Assembly: GCA_019203745.1 (NCBI GenBank)
Contig: CP078104.1
Span: forward strand, 3,658,001 to 3,722,000
Direction: 5' to 3'
DNA: 64,000 nt
DNA from: Chryseobacterium sp. E1
Lineage (GTDB): Bacteria; Bacteroidota; Bacteroidia; Flavobacteriales; Weeksellaceae
Shown here: piece by piece, positions 41,500 to 51,306 of the stretch
Layout of the letters: each line of letters begins with the position of its first letter
How positions within the stretch are numbered: the first letter of the stretch is position 1
The notes under the pieces: generated by a model
Database searches by the model: none
What the model was told of the DNA's origin: nothing
What the model saw: the letters and a program-made list of their open reading frames with translations, nothing else
Translations under genes and position numbers: made by a program

Positions 41500-41946
41500 T
41501 TATGAATTGCTCCACTCATAGAAGTTTACCGAATCATAGAGTTCAAAACCGCATGCAGGATACAGCTGATTTCCGATGTCATTGCTTTTTCCTGTTTCCA
41601 GAAGGATACCGCAGGCTTTTGATGACCGGCACAGATCTTTAGATTCTTCAATCAGTGCTTTTGAATACCCTTTTCCTCTGTGATCCTGGTTGACGTATAA
41701 ATCATTGAGCAGCCAGTAACGCTGCATTCTTGTAGATGAAAATATGGGGTAGAGCTGTACAAATCCTGTAAGGTTACCATTCTCCTCTGCAACAAAAATT
41801 TCAGAGTCTTTATTCTCAATCCTTTCTCTGAGAAAATTTTCTGCTGCCTGAAGATCAGATTCTTTATGGTAAAATATTCTGTACTGATCAAATAATTCAG
41901 CCAGTTGAGGAAGATCGGCTGAAGTGGCTTTTCTGGTATTTTTCAT
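41500..41946 (-). CDS. GNAT-family N-acetyltransferase
   Basis: 148 residues, intact. RKATSADLPQLAELFDQYR begins the fold, and LNDLYVNQDHRGKGYSKAL contains the acetyl-CoA loop (RGKGYS). GILLETGKSNDIGNQLYPACGF and YEWSN complete it. Substrate unknown. Confidence 0.85.
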   Translation of the reverse strand: MKNTRKATSADLPQLAELFDQYRIFYHKESDLQAAENFLRERIENKDSEIFVAEENGNLTGFVQLYPIFSSTRMQRYWLLNDLYVNQDHRGKGYSKALIEESKDLCRSSKACGILLETGKSNDIGNQLYPACGFELYDSVNFYEWSNS

Positions 41947-41970
41947 GTTTAGTTTGTGGTGATAAGAAAA

Positions 41971-42000
41971 AATGAGAAGAATTAATCAATCCTTCTCATT
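41971..42000. terminator. terminator between metB-like and GNAT genes
   Basis: AATGAGAAG / CTTCTCATT stem with a 12-base loop downstream of the PLP-enzyme gene. Confidence 0.6.
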
Positions 42001-42014
42001 TCATGTATTGTATA

Positions 42015-43152
42015 TTAAGAAAAAGCTTTCTCAAGATCTGCAATAAGATCTTCTGCATCTTCAATACCAACGCTTAAACGTACCAGATCATCGGTAATGC
42101 CTAATTCAGCACGTTTTTCAGCAGGAATAGAAGCATGGGTCATTAAGGCCGGGTGATTCGCTAAAGATTCCACACCACCTAAAGATTCTGCCAAAGTAAA
42201 TACTCTTACCTTTTCTAAAAATTTGATCGCATCTTCTTTCTTTCCGGATTTGAAAGTGAATGAAACCATTCCTCCCGATTCCTTCATCTGAGACTTTGCC
42301 AGTTCATATTGAGGATGAGATTCCAGTCCGGGGTAGATTACTTTATCCACTGCAGGATGAGATTCAAGGTATTTTGCTACGGCAAGACCGTTGTCAGAGT
42401 GTCTCTGCATTCTTAAGGCCAGTGTTTTGATCCCTCTTAATACCAGATAAGAATCGTGAGGTCCTAAAATACCACCGCTTGCAAACTGAATGAAGTGAAG
42501 TTTTCTCCCAGTTCAGCATCTTTGGCTATAAGAGCTCCGGCAATAACGTCAGAGTGCCCGCCAAGATATTTCGTTGCAGAGTGCATTACAATATCGGCTC
42601 CCAGATCAATAGGTCTCTGGATATAAGGAGTAGCAAAAGTATTGTCTACTGCTACTAAAATATCTTTTCCTTTGGCAATTTCTACTACAGCTTTGATGTC
42701 CACCAGCTTCATCAATGGGTTAGTTGGAGTTTCCACCCAGATCAGTTTGGTTTTATCTGTAATCACATCTGCAATTTTAGACACATCATCAAAATTGATG
42801 AAAGTGAATTTCAGCTGATACTTCTCAAAAAGTCTGGTAAACATTCTGTAAGTACCTCCGTAAAGATCATCTACAGCAATCACTTCATCACCTGGGTTCA
42901 ATAATTTCAAAACACAGTCGATGGCAGCAAGTCGGACCCGAAAGCCAGACCTCTCGCTCCGTTTTCAATACTTGCCAGAGAATCTTCCAATGCCTGTCTT
43001 GTAGGATTGGCAGCTCTTGAATATTCATATCCGGAATGTACGCCCGGGCTTTTTTGTGCAAACGTAGAGGTCAAAAATACAGGAACATTTACAGAGCCTG
43101 TTGCAGACTCATGATGCTGCCCTCCGTGAATTACTTTAGTATTAAAATTCAT
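42015..43152 (-). CDS. metB: cystathionine gamma-synthase/lyase-type PLP enzyme, frameshifted
   Basis: Joined about 379 residues. MNFNTKVIHGGQHHESATGSV, SGYEYSRAANPTRQALEDSLA and GDEVIAVDDLYGGTYRMF are family motifs; HSATKYLGGHSDVIAG contains the PLP-binding lysine. A break near 42915 and one T near 42497 (ENFHFIQFASGG) restore the frame to RLSVGIEDAEDLIADLEKA. It acts in transsulfuration between cysteine and homocysteine; whether synthase or lyase predominates cannot be told from sequence. Confidence 0.87.
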
Positions 43153-43264
43153 AATATTTTATAATTTACCAATCTAAGCATCTAACAGTGTACCAATGTT
43201 TCTCTGTTTTAAGAATTGTTACATGGGTATCCCGATACATTCTTATATTGAATAGGTTACATTT

Positions 43265-43588
43265 TTATTTGATTGCCGATTTTACTGCAAATTCTTCTGC
43301 GATCTCTTCCATCCACTGTGCTACATCTTCTTCTCCGGTAGCTCTCTGATACGTGCTTCCTAAAGAAATTAAAATCTGGTGGATAAACATTTTCATCTGG
43401 TCTACAGGCATTTCTTTAGTCCAAAGATCAATTCTCAGAGCCTCTTTTGTCTTATCATCCCAAACGGAAATCATTGTTGCTTTGGTTTCTTCCTTTTCAA
43501 TTCCTCCGTCCTGTGCATTCCAGGTGATGTTTTCAGGAACGTGGTTTTCATCCAGCTCTACATCTATCGTAATCTGAGTCTTTCTCAT
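43265..43588 (-). CDS. gldC: gliding motility protein GldC
   Basis: 107 residues starting MRKTQITIDVELDENHVPEN, with KEEALRIDLW-like and MFIHQILISLGSTYQRATGE segments typical of GldC. Small cytosolic protein that supports GldB and gliding/T9SS function in Flavobacteria. It lies directly downstream of gldB, as in the conserved gldBC pair. Confidence 0.9.
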   Translation of the reverse strand: MRKTQITIDVELDENHVPENITWNAQDGGIEKEETKATMISVWDDKTKEALRIDLWTKEMPVDQMKMFIHQILISLGSTYQRATGEEDVAQWMEEIAEEFAVKSAIK

Positions 43589-43619
43589 TTTTTCTATTTT
43601 TCTAATTCTAAATTTTCTA

Positions 43620-44602
43620 TTATTTAAGTTTCGGTTTATAACCGGACTGATTAAATATGGTGGTTGCATCCATTTTCAGAAAATCAGTCAGTTTTGTTTC
43701 CGGTTTTTCTTTAAGGTAGGCTTTGCAGATCTGCCATCCTGTAAAAATTCCGATTTGTGGTGATGACTCATTATCAATTTCTGTATAGAACTTTGAAAAT
43801 GGCCCCGGTGCAATAAAACGTTCACCTAATCGAGGATCATCTCCGAAAATCAAATTGCTTTCTACAAAATAATTCCAAATGTTGGCTTCATTAGCTTTCG
43901 CCCATTCGTATTGCTTCTGTGTATAATTCATTTTCAGATAATCCGGGAAATCAGGAAGAAAAGCATCCTGAAGAATCATTACTTTACCATTCAGAATGAT
44001 TTGATCAATGAATTTCTGATGGTCGGGAGATTCCGTAACAATGTTTTCCGCAAAAAGCTGTGAAACCTTAGGAACAATATTCTGAGGATTCATTGATTTC
44101 TGAAAGTATAATTCCAATCCTTTATAATGGGCATTTCCATCTCCCATAAAGCCTGTAACATCTATAAACAGAAGGTTGCCTTTCTGATCATAAAAGATAG
44201 GATCCTGAACCATTTGCAATGCAGATGAAAACAGATACACTTTGGGACTTTTAAACTTCGGGAAGTAATAATTAATATGTGAAAATAAACTCTGAAGCTC
44301 GTTTTGAAGCTTAGCCTGATCTATTTTACCGATGGCTTCCTTGTAGATTTTTATTTCTTCAGCATCAGCTCTTCTTTTTCCGAAATCAGCATCAGAGACA
44401 CTTCCCTGAAACCATGGGAATTTAGCTTTAAATTGCTCCAACGGAACATTCTGGTCATAGAATTCTTTGGAAATATCTGTCATCTCCACTTTTTCAGTAG
44501 GGGATTTTACCTCTACCTTCCATTGGTTTTCAGATTCTTTTTACAGGAATTCAGGCCTGCAACTAAAATAGAAGAAAGTGCGATATATCTAAAAATCTTC
44601 AT
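43620..44602 (-). CDS. gldB: gliding motility lipoprotein GldB, frameshifted
   Basis: MKIFRYIALSSILVAGLNSC is a lipoprotein signal. One A added at about 44540 joins CKKESENQWKVEVKSPTEKVE to the long frame (DQNVPLEQFKAKFPWFQGSV, GTGWQICKAYL-like TGWQICKAYLKEKPETKLTD). About 327 codons, usual for GldB. It is part of the gliding apparatus; in Chryseobacterium, which mostly does not glide, it accompanies T9SS. It overlaps no other gene and is followed by gldC. Confidence 0.9.
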
Positions 44603-44657
44603 TATTTTTACATGGATTTTAAGTTTACAAAAATAAGGATTAAATAAACAATATGGG

Positions 44658-44931
44658 ATGAAAATTAAAATATTTGCAGCACTCAGCCTTATTTATGGAC
44701 TTCTCTTTTCTACAGACAAAAACCTGTATTTAAAGATAAAAACTTTGAAAAAGCAATCCTTGAAAGCTTGGATCAGAACAAGAACAGAATACTGGAGCCT
44801 GGGGAGATGAACAGGACGCTGAATCTGTTCCTGACTCATAAAGGATCACTTCCGCAGATGACCTGAGCCTTTTTAAAATGTATAAAACAGATGTAACCAT
44901 TTTAGCATTTAATAACAAACTGATAATATGA
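44658..44931 (+). pseudogene. remnant of a secreted EF-hand/leucine-rich protein
   Basis: MKIKIFAALSLIYGLLFS opens a signal peptide. After breaks, KPVFKDKNFEKAILESL and an EF-hand-like calcium loop DQNKNRILEPGE are visible, followed by LNLFLTHKGSLPQMT and LFKMYKTDVTILAFNNKLII, the start of what is a long leucine-rich protein elsewhere. It ends overlapping the GNAT start (ATGA). The 3' part is missing, so this is a truncated remnant. Confidence 0.5.
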
Positions 44932-45451
44932 AAATAGAAACCAAAAGACTGATTTTAAGAGAACTTGAAGACTCTGATTTTGAACGCATGTTCCTGATGG
45001 ATTCTGATCCTGAAGTAATGAAATATATTGGCGTTCCTCCATTGACGGACATCAATGAGTCAAAAGAAGTGATCAGAATGATCCGGAAACAATATGAAGA
45101 AAACGGAGTAGGAAGACTGGCCGTGGTTGAAAAAGAAAGTGGGCTGGTAATAGGATGGAGCGGATTGAAATTATTGACAAAAGAAGTAAATGGCTATCAG
45201 AACGTACTGGAACTTGGCTATCGTTTTATCCCTGAATCCTGGGGAAAGGCTATGCCATGGAATCCGGAGTGGCTTCTCTTGAATATGGTTTTAATGAACT
45301 GAATGCTGAGGCCATTTATGCATATGCCCACTCAGAACATGATGCTTCCAACCATATTTTAAGAAAGTTAGGATTTCAGAAAACAAGTGAGTTTGAAGAA
45401 CCTGACGGTATTTGCTTTTGGTACGAACTGAAACGTGAAAAATTTATTTAA
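44928..45451 (+). CDS. RimJ/RimL-type GNAT, copy 1, frameshifted
   Basis: MKIETKRLILRELEDSDFER, DPEVMKYIGVPPLTD, then RLAVVEKESGLVIGWSGL and LELGYRFIPESWGKGYA (acetyl-CoA loop, after one base at about 45253), ending FQKTSEFEEPDGICFWYELKRE. About 174 codons. It is closely similar to the next gene; a tandem duplication. Acetylates an unknown amine or antibiotic-like substrate. Confidence 0.8.
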
Positions 45452-45487
45452 TATCCGTAAATTAACTTAAAATAGAAAATAAAACCA

Positions 45488-46010
45488 ATGATACTGGAAA
45501 CAAAAAGATTGATTTTAAGAAAGCTTGAAGATGCTGATTTTGAAAGATTGTTCCTGATGGATTCTAATCCAGAAGTGATGGAATATTTGGAAACTCCTGC
45601 AAAAACGGTTGAAGATTCAAAAAGATGATCAGGACAATTCAGAAGCAATATGAAGAAAATGGAGTGGGAAGACTGGCTGTTATTGAAAAAGAGAGCGGTT
45701 TGATGATAGGATGGAGTGGTTTAAAACTTCTGAGACAACCTGTCAATGGATATGTTAATACATTAGATCTTGGCTATCGTTTCATTCCTGAATTTTGGGG
45801 AAAGGATATGCCTGGGAAGCGGCAAAAGCTTCTTTGAATTATGGTTTCAGAACATTAAATGCTGAGACTATTTTTGCTTATGCTAATACCGGAAATACTG
45901 GTTCCAATCATATTTTAAAAAGGCTTGGCTTTGAAAATAAAGGCGAGTTTGAAGACTCTGATGAAAAATGTTTCTGGTATGAACTGAAACGTGAAAACTA
46001 TATTGAATAA
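45488..46010 (+). CDS. RimJ/RimL-type GNAT, copy 2, frameshifted
   Basis: MILETKRLILRKLEDADFER, PEVMEYLETPAKTVEDSK, break near 45625, then YEENGVGRLAVIEKESGLMI, LDLGYRFIPEFWGKGYAWEA (break near 45808) and FEDSDEKCFWYELKRENYIE. It shares most residues with copy 1 36 bases upstream, so it arose by tandem duplication. Confidence 0.8.
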
Positions 46011-46012
46011 AG

Positions 46013-46544
46013 ATGATAACAATAAGACAGGGAAGAAGAAAAAGACCATCAGCAGGTTTTTCAGCTTACTGAAGAAGCATTCCGGGAAATGGAGCATAGT
46101 GACCATCAGGAACAGTTCCTTGTTGAGAAGCTTAGAAAATCTGATGCTTTTATTCCGGAATTATCATTGGTGGCAGAAGAAAATGGAAAAATTGCAGGTC
46201 ACATCCTATTTACAAAAATAAAAATTGTCAACGGTTCAGAATCTTTTGAATCATTGGCCTTAGCTCCTGTTTCCGTGAAACCGGAATTTCAGAATCAGGG
46301 ACTTGGAGGAAGATTAATCACGGAAGGACATCGTATTGCAAGAGAATTGGGATACCAGTCGGTCATCCTGATCGGACATGAAAAATATTATCCGAGGTTT
46401 GGTTACGAAAAAACAAGTAATTTTGGGATCTCTTTTCCGTTTGAGATTCCGGAAGAAAACGGTATGGCAGTGGAACTGGTAAAAGACGGATTAAACAATA
46501 TAAAAGGGATCGTAAAGTATCCTGAAGAATTTGGAATAGATTAA
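46013..46544 (+). CDS. YhbS-like GNAT, frameshifted
   Basis: MITIRQ followed, after a break near 46035, by KDHQQVFQLTEEAFREMEHS, FLVEKLRKSDAFIPELSLVA, the loop FQNQGLGGRLITEGHR and HEKYYPRFGYEKTSNFGISF. This matches the YhbS-type acetyltransferase group (about 177 codons). It starts three bases after copy 2, forming a three-gene GNAT run before nadE. Confidence 0.8.
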
Positions 46545-46557
46545 AAAAATATAAACG

Positions 46558-47352
46558 ATGCAGACACAAAAAGTGATAGATCATATCGTAGGATGGTTAA
46601 AAGATTATGCTACAAAAGCCAGAGTAAACGGATATGTGATAGGAGTTTCCGGAGGCGTGGATTCCGGAGTGGTTTCCACACTGGCAGCAATGACCGGCCT
46701 GAAGACATTATTGATAGAAATGCCGATTCGTCAGAAAGCAGATCAGGTAGACCGTGCAAAAGATCATATGAACGATCTGAAATCAAGGTTTCCTAATGTA
46801 GAAATCATGTCCGTAGATCTTACACCTGCCTTTGAAGAACTTTATAAAACCTTCGATGTAAAGGATGATCTGTATCCTAACGAAAAACTGGCTTTTGCGA
46901 ATACAAGATCCCGTCTGAGAATGCTTACCCTGTATTATTACGGGCAGCTGAACGGGCTTTTGGTATGCGGAACAGGAAATAAAGTAGAAGATTTCGGAAT
47001 CGGATTTTATACAAAATACGGCGATGGCGGAGTAGATGTTTCCCCGATCGCAGATCTTTATAAAACAGAAGTATACACCCTTGCCAAAGGTCTGAACCTG
47101 ATCAAAAGCATTCAGGAAGCCATTCCGACAGACGGACTTTGGGATGTGGACAGAACCGATGAGCAACAGATTGGTGCCACTTATCCCGAACTTGAAAAAA
47201 TTCAGAAAGAATACGGTACCAAAACAGCCGAAGACTATGAAGGAAGAGATAAGGAAGTATTTCTGATCTTCGACAGGATGCACAAAGCAGCCAAACATAA
47301 AATGGAACCTATCCCGATCTGTGATATTCCTGAAGAATGGAGAGAAGGGTAA
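46558..47352 (+). CDS. nadE: ammonia-dependent NAD+ synthetase
   Basis: 264 residues, intact. GVSGGVDSGVVSTLAA is the ATP-pyrophosphatase P-loop (SGGxDS), NTRSRLRMLTLYYYGQLNG and GTGNKVEDFGIGFYTKYGDGG are the NAD-synthase motifs. There is no glutaminase domain, so it uses ammonia. It converts deamido-NAD to NAD in the cytosol. Confidence 0.93.
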   Translation: MQTQKVIDHIVGWLKDYATKARVNGYVIGVSGGVDSGVVSTLAAMTGLKTLLIEMPIRQKADQVDRAKDHMNDLKSRFPNVEIMSVDLTPAFEELYKTFDVKDDLYPNEKLAFANTRSRLRMLTLYYYGQLNGLLVCGTGNKVEDFGIGFYTKYGDGGVDVSPIADLYKTEVYTLAKGLNLIKSIQEAIPTDGLWDVDRTDEQQIGATYPELEKIQKEYGTKTAEDYEGRDKEVFLIFDRMHKAAKHKMEPIPICDIPEEWREG

Positions 47353-47377
47353 AAAGTCTGTAAATTGTTACTTAAAT

Positions 47378-47895
47378 ATGATGAACAGTAAAATAAGAGC
47401 TGTGCTTTTTATGTGCCTGGGACTTCTTTTCGGAATGTCTGTGATGTATGTCTACAAGAATTTTATTGAAGACAAAAAGATCAGTCAGATCTAAAGAAGG
47501 AAGCTATACAATACGGACGTACCTCTACAGATGATCAACATAGTGCCGGAACTTCTGCCACACAGGTTTCGATTGATGAATTAACGGAAGAACGAAAAGT
47601 GATCAGCTATGTAAAACAGAATCATCAGCTGCCGGATTATTATATCACCAAGAACGAAGCCAGAAAACAGGGATGGAACCCTTCAAAAGGTAACCTTTGT
47701 GAGGTGCTGCCGGGAAAAGCTATCGGAGGAGATAAATTCGGAAACAGGGAAGGAAGGCTGCCGGGCGGAGAAAAGTACTTTGAAGCAGATGTCAACTATC
47801 ATTGTGGCGGAAGAAATGCAGACCGTATCATCTTTACAAGAAACGGCGATGTATACCTTACCAAAAACCACTATAAAAGCTTCGAAAAACAGTAA
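47378..47895 (+). CDS. barnase-type ribonuclease, membrane-anchored or secreted, frameshifted
   Basis: MNSKIRAVLFMCLGLLFGMS is a signal/anchor segment; one base near 47490 joins it to the catalytic part. YVKQNHQLPDYYITKNEARK, GWNPSKGNLCEVLPGKAIGG and NREGRLPGGEKYFEADVNY follow barnase closely: the general-base glutamate (EADVNY), the arginine in RNADRIIF and the histidine in KNHYKSF are present. It cleaves single-stranded RNA and is exported. A metzincin and a barstar-family gene follow. Confidence 0.87.
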
Positions 47896-47951
47896 TAATC
47901 ATTGCAGGGAACGGAATGACCGATAATAAGCTATAAATTACGATAAGAACT

Positions 47952-48572
47952 TTGATAATTAGAAACACTTTTTACCTTTCATCAGTTTTCTTTCTGACGC
48001 TATCGTGTTCAGAAAAAAAAGAGGTAAAGAAAGAAATAGAAAAACCGCCTGTAACCATACTTATACAGCCGTTCAAAGATATAAAACCCGGTACCGTAGA
48101 GAAAGTAACAGAAGGAATAAAGAAAGTATATCCGAATGTAAAAGTTCTGAACGCAATAGACTTCCCTGAAAATACTTATTATAAAGAAAGAAACCGCTAC
48201 AGAGCAGATTCGATCATTAAATTTTTAAACGGCAGAACAAAAGATGGTTTTGTAACTATTGGCTTAACCTCAAAAGATATCAGCGCTACCAGAGGTAAGA
48301 TCAAAGATTTTGGCATTATGGGACTTGGATACAGCCCCGGAAGAGCCTGCGTTGCTTCAGAATACAGGCTGAGCAGAAAAAATACAGATGAGCAGTTTTA
48401 CAAAGTAGCGATTCACGAACTTGGTCATACACAAGGGCTGCCACATTGCCCTGAAAAAATGTGTTTTATGAGAGATGCAGAAGGTAAGAATCCCACCGAT
48501 GAAGAAACGGACTTCTGCCGGAAATGCAAAACTTTTTTAATCAACAAAAATTGGAAATTTAGTTCAATATGA
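47952..48572 (+). CDS. archaemetzincin-like zinc metalloprotease lipoprotein
   Basis: Start taken at the TTG of (M)IIRNTFYLSSVFFLTLSC, a lipoprotein signal; no ATG fits. HELGHTQGLPHC followed by CFMRDAEG and CRKC is the extended metzincin zinc motif HExxHxxGxxHC with the Met-turn and the structural cysteines of archaemetzincins (AmzA/AMZ). 206 residues. It lies between a barnase-type RNase and barstar and its stop overlaps the barstar start (ATGA). Export makes it unusual, since archaemetzincins are usually cytosolic. Confidence 0.85.
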   Translation: MIIRNTFYLSSVFFLTLSCSEKKEVKKEIEKPPVTILIQPFKDIKPGTVEKVTEGIKKVYPNVKVLNAIDFPENTYYKERNRYRADSIIKFLNGRTKDGFVTIGLTSKDISATRGKIKDFGIMGLGYSPGRACVASEYRLSRKNTDEQFYKVAIHELGHTQGLPHCPEKMCFMRDAEGKNPTDEETDFCRKCKTFLINKNWKFSSI

Positions 48573-48880
48573 AGACAGTATATATCGATTTTACAGACAT
48601 CGGAGATTACGAAGATTTTTACGCCCAGTTAAAGGAAAAAATTCAGTTGCCGGAACATTTCGGAGATAATCTGGATGCCCTTTCTGATACCATTACAGGA
48701 GATCTTGAAATGCCCCTTCATCTGGAATTCGTCAATATGACCGTAGATCAGCTGGAAATTTTTGAAGATCTGCTGACCACCCTGGAGGATGCTGAAGAAG
48801 AAGTGGAAGACTTTACTTTCAGCTATTATCTTGAGCAGTACGAAGATGATGAGGATGACGAAGTAGAATCTGAAGAATAA
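48569..48880 (+). CDS. barstar-family ribonuclease inhibitor
   Basis: 103 residues. MKTVYIDFTDIGDYEDFYAQ and LPEHFGDNLDALSDTITGDL match barstar (the FGxNLDALxD segment and acidic surface that plugs the RNase active site); the tail is very acidic. It protects the cytosol from any unexported barnase-type enzyme. It is translationally coupled to the metzincin. Confidence 0.88.
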   Translation: MKTVYIDFTDIGDYEDFYAQLKEKIQLPEHFGDNLDALSDTITGDLEMPLHLEFVNMTVDQLEIFEDLLTTLEDAEEEVEDFTFSYYLEQYEDDEDDEVESEE

Positions 48881-48890
48881 CAAAAAAACA

Positions 48891-48922
48891 AAGCTGTTTC
48901 CGGGATGGAAGCAGCTTTTTTT
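48891..48922 (+). terminator. terminator after barstar
   Basis: AAGCTGTTTCC / GGAAGCAGCTT stem with a T9 tail closes the RNase/protease/inhibitor operon. Confidence 0.8.
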
Positions 48923-49055
48923 TTGTTAAAGTTTGTTAGGAATCTTGATATGTGTTTAGCTAACTATACATCCATCAATAAAAATAACTCTGCATAATTA
49001 CTGAAACTATGTATCTATGCGGTTTAAAAACAATTACCCATTCAATTTTTCGTTC

Positions 49056-49537
49056 TTACAAGAACGTAGAATCAAAAAAAAAAGGCAGCAGATCCTTCAC
49101 AGCATGTACCTTTACCACCTCTTCATTCATGCTGGAAAAATAGAGGTCAATATTTTCATTCTGCTTGGTTTCGTACTCTATTAAGCTCTGGCGGCAAGCT
49201 CCACAAGGGGGAATAGGAGGATTTTTCTCATGAAATTCCTTAGGACCGCCTACTACGAAGATCTTTTTACTTTCACATCAGGGAAGTTGGCAGCAACCCA
49301 GAACAGGGTTGTTCTTTCAGCACAAAGTCCAGACGGGAAAGCTGCATTTTCCTGATTGTTCCCGGAATAGATTTCTCCGTTTTCCAACAGCACTGCACAT
49401 CCCACGAAAAACTGTGAGTAAGGAGCATATGCGTTCTCACGGGCTTCTTTGGCTTTTTCAAATAATTTTTTCTCTATATCGCTCAGCTCGCTGCTATTCT
49501 TAAAATATTCGTAACTGATCTGTATGTCTTTTTTCAT
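49056..49537 (-). CDS. cdd: cytidine deaminase, frameshifted
   Basis: Start at MKKDIQISYEYFKNSSELSD. AREARENAYAPYSQFFVGCAVL-like segment, GNNQENAAFPSGLCAERTTLFW with the CAER zinc-water site, and, after a break near 49262, VVGGPKEFHEKNPPIPPCGACRQSL with the second zinc cysteine pair PCGAC. About 160 codons, tetrameric type. Deaminates cytidine and deoxycytidine in pyrimidine salvage. Confidence 0.9.
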
Positions 49538-49635
49538 ATATTGTAGACTAAAAAAGGGGGTAAAATTAGTTCTTTTTAATGAAGTGGGCAATATTTTATT
49601 CTTCCTGAGCAAAGTTTAAATTTTTAAAAGATAAA

Positions 49636-50688
49636 ATGTTATATACACCAATACAATTCAGGGATTTAGAGTTAAAAAACCGGTGGGTAATGTCTCCTAT
49701 GTGCATGTATTCCTGTGAGAACGGGCTTGCCAATGACTTTCATTTCGTTCATTACGGAAGCAGGGCACAGGGCGGAACGGGTTTGATCGTAGTGGAAGCT
49801 ACCGGAGTAGAACCAAGAGGTAGAATTACGAACCATTGTATGGGAATCTGGAATGATGAGCAGGCAGAGAAACTACAGAAAATTGTAGAATTTGTTCATA
49901 ATAATTCAGAAAGTAAGATAGGAATCCAGCTGGCTCATGCAGGAAGAAAGGGCTCCACCTGGAATAATCAGCAGATTTCCCTGGAAGAAGGCTGGGAAAC
50001 CGTAGCACCAAGCCCAATTCCTTATCATCCGTCAGAAAGAATTCCTCATGTGCTGAGTACGGACGAGATCAAAGGTCTTGTTCTGGATTTTAAAAAAGCA
50101 GCCGGAAGAGCTGTAAAGGCAGGTTTTGATATCATTGAAATTCATGGAGCCCACGGCTATCTCATTCATCAGTTTTTGTCACCGTTATCCAATGTAAGGA
50201 CTGATGAATACGGAGGAGGCTTTGAAAACAGGATCAGGTTTCTCCTTGAGATCGTAGATGCAGTCAATGAAGAACTTAATGAAAATACCGCTCTTTTTGT
50301 AAGAGTTTCCGGAACGGAATATGCTGAAAACGGTTGGGACATTCAAAGCAGTGTAGAACTCGCAAAAGTTTTAAAAGAACATTCTGTTGATCTGGTAGAT
50401 GTATCCAGCGGAGGAAATATTCACGGTGCAAGAATCTCCGTTTTCGATGGCTATCAGGTACCTTTTTCTTCGCAGGTACGGAATGAAGCTGAGGTGAAAA
50501 CCGGAGCAGTTGGCTTAATTACAGAAGTGGGCCATGCCGAAGAGATCCTTCAGAATGGTGATGCCGATCTGATCTTCGTTGCGAGGGAAATTCTGAGAAA
50601 TCCATATTTGGCAGTTCAGGGATCATTTGAAAAGCAAGAAGACTGTTTCTTTCCCCATCAGTATACAAGAGCAAAGATTTCATCATAA
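49636..50688 (+). CDS. NADH:flavin oxidoreductase, Old Yellow Enzyme family (YqjM/NamA-like)
   Basis: 350 residues, intact. SPMCMYSCENGLANDFHFVH with the YqjM-type FMN cysteine, QLAHAGRKGSTW, FDIIEIHGAHGYLIHQFLSP with the substrate His pair, and DVSSGGNIHG and FVAREILRNPYLA near the phosphate site define an OYE-class ene-reductase that uses NAD(P)H and FMN to reduce activated double bonds. Cytosolic. Confidence 0.92.
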   Translation: MLYTPIQFRDLELKNRWVMSPMCMYSCENGLANDFHFVHYGSRAQGGTGLIVVEATGVEPRGRITNHCMGIWNDEQAEKLQKIVEFVHNNSESKIGIQLAHAGRKGSTWNNQQISLEEGWETVAPSPIPYHPSERIPHVLSTDEIKGLVLDFKKAAGRAVKAGFDIIEIHGAHGYLIHQFLSPLSNVRTDEYGGGFENRIRFLLEIVDAVNEELNENTALFVRVSGTEYAENGWDIQSSVELAKVLKEHSVDLVDVSSGGNIHGARISVFDGYQVPFSSQVRNEAEVKTGAVGLITEVGHAEEILQNGDADLIFVAREILRNPYLAVQGSFEKQEDCFFPHQYTRAKISS

Positions 50689-50817
50689 ATTATTTGAGTC
50701 CGGATTAGAGTAAATGGCTGGAAGCAGGAAGAAAGAAGCTGGAGGTTACTTTTAGTTATTTAAAATCAATTGATTATTGTCTGGTTAACATTTGATTAAG
50801 TTATAAAACTGTAAAAA

Positions 50818-51096
50818 ATGAAAGTGGAAGACTTTATGCTGACCTGCCCCAGTAAGAAATTTCTGGGTGTTGAATGCCTTGGATGTGGTGCTCAGAGAGC
50901 AGTCGTTCTCGTTTTTGAAGGAAAATTCTCTGAAGCGTTTCATCTGTATCCGGCTGTATATACTTTGTTGTTGTTCTTTTTTACCCTGGGTGTAAGCTTT
51001 ATTGACAGGAAAAGAAAATACAGCAGTATTTTGTTGGGTATGGCAGTGGTCAACCTCATTATTATGGTTGTTGCCTATGCTTATAAACATTATTGA
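50818..51096 (+). CDS. DUF2752 small membrane protein
   Basis: 92 residues: MLTCPSKKFLGVECLGCGAQRA is the DUF2752 signature (CPxxxxxGxxCxGCGxxRA), followed by two transmembrane helices with YPAVYTLLLFFFTLG and LLGMAVVNLIIMVVAYAY. Inner-membrane protein of unknown role. Confidence 0.85.
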   Translation: MKVEDFMLTCPSKKFLGVECLGCGAQRAVVLVFEGKFSEAFHLYPAVYTLLLFFFTLGVSFIDRKRKYSSILLGMAVVNLIIMVVAYAYKHY

Positions 51097-51224
51097 TTCA
51101 TTACCAGTGATTTATATCTGTTGATGCTGAAATCATTTTTAAATGAAAAAATAAACGGAACAGTGATCAGATCCCGGAATTGTCGTAGAACTACTACAAT
51201 TTCTTAAACTGTTGTCCAAAAACT

Positions 51225-51254
51225 TTTAAAATTAGAACATGTAGTCTATCTTTG
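51225..51254 (+). promoter_or_regulatory. probable promoter of the T6SS cargo operon
   Basis: TATCTTTG at 51247-51254 fits the -7 consensus; upstream at the right distance only TTTTAA is found, so the -33 is weak. It lies about 50 bases before hcp. Confidence 0.45.
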
Positions 51255-51306
51255 TTTTATAATCGTATATACGGAAACAATCATTAAAGATTAAAATGTA
51301 AGAAAA

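Noticed and set aside
46783..47298. 171-codon minus-strand frame opposite nadE
   Set aside because: nadE is intact with all motifs; the antisense frame is chance.
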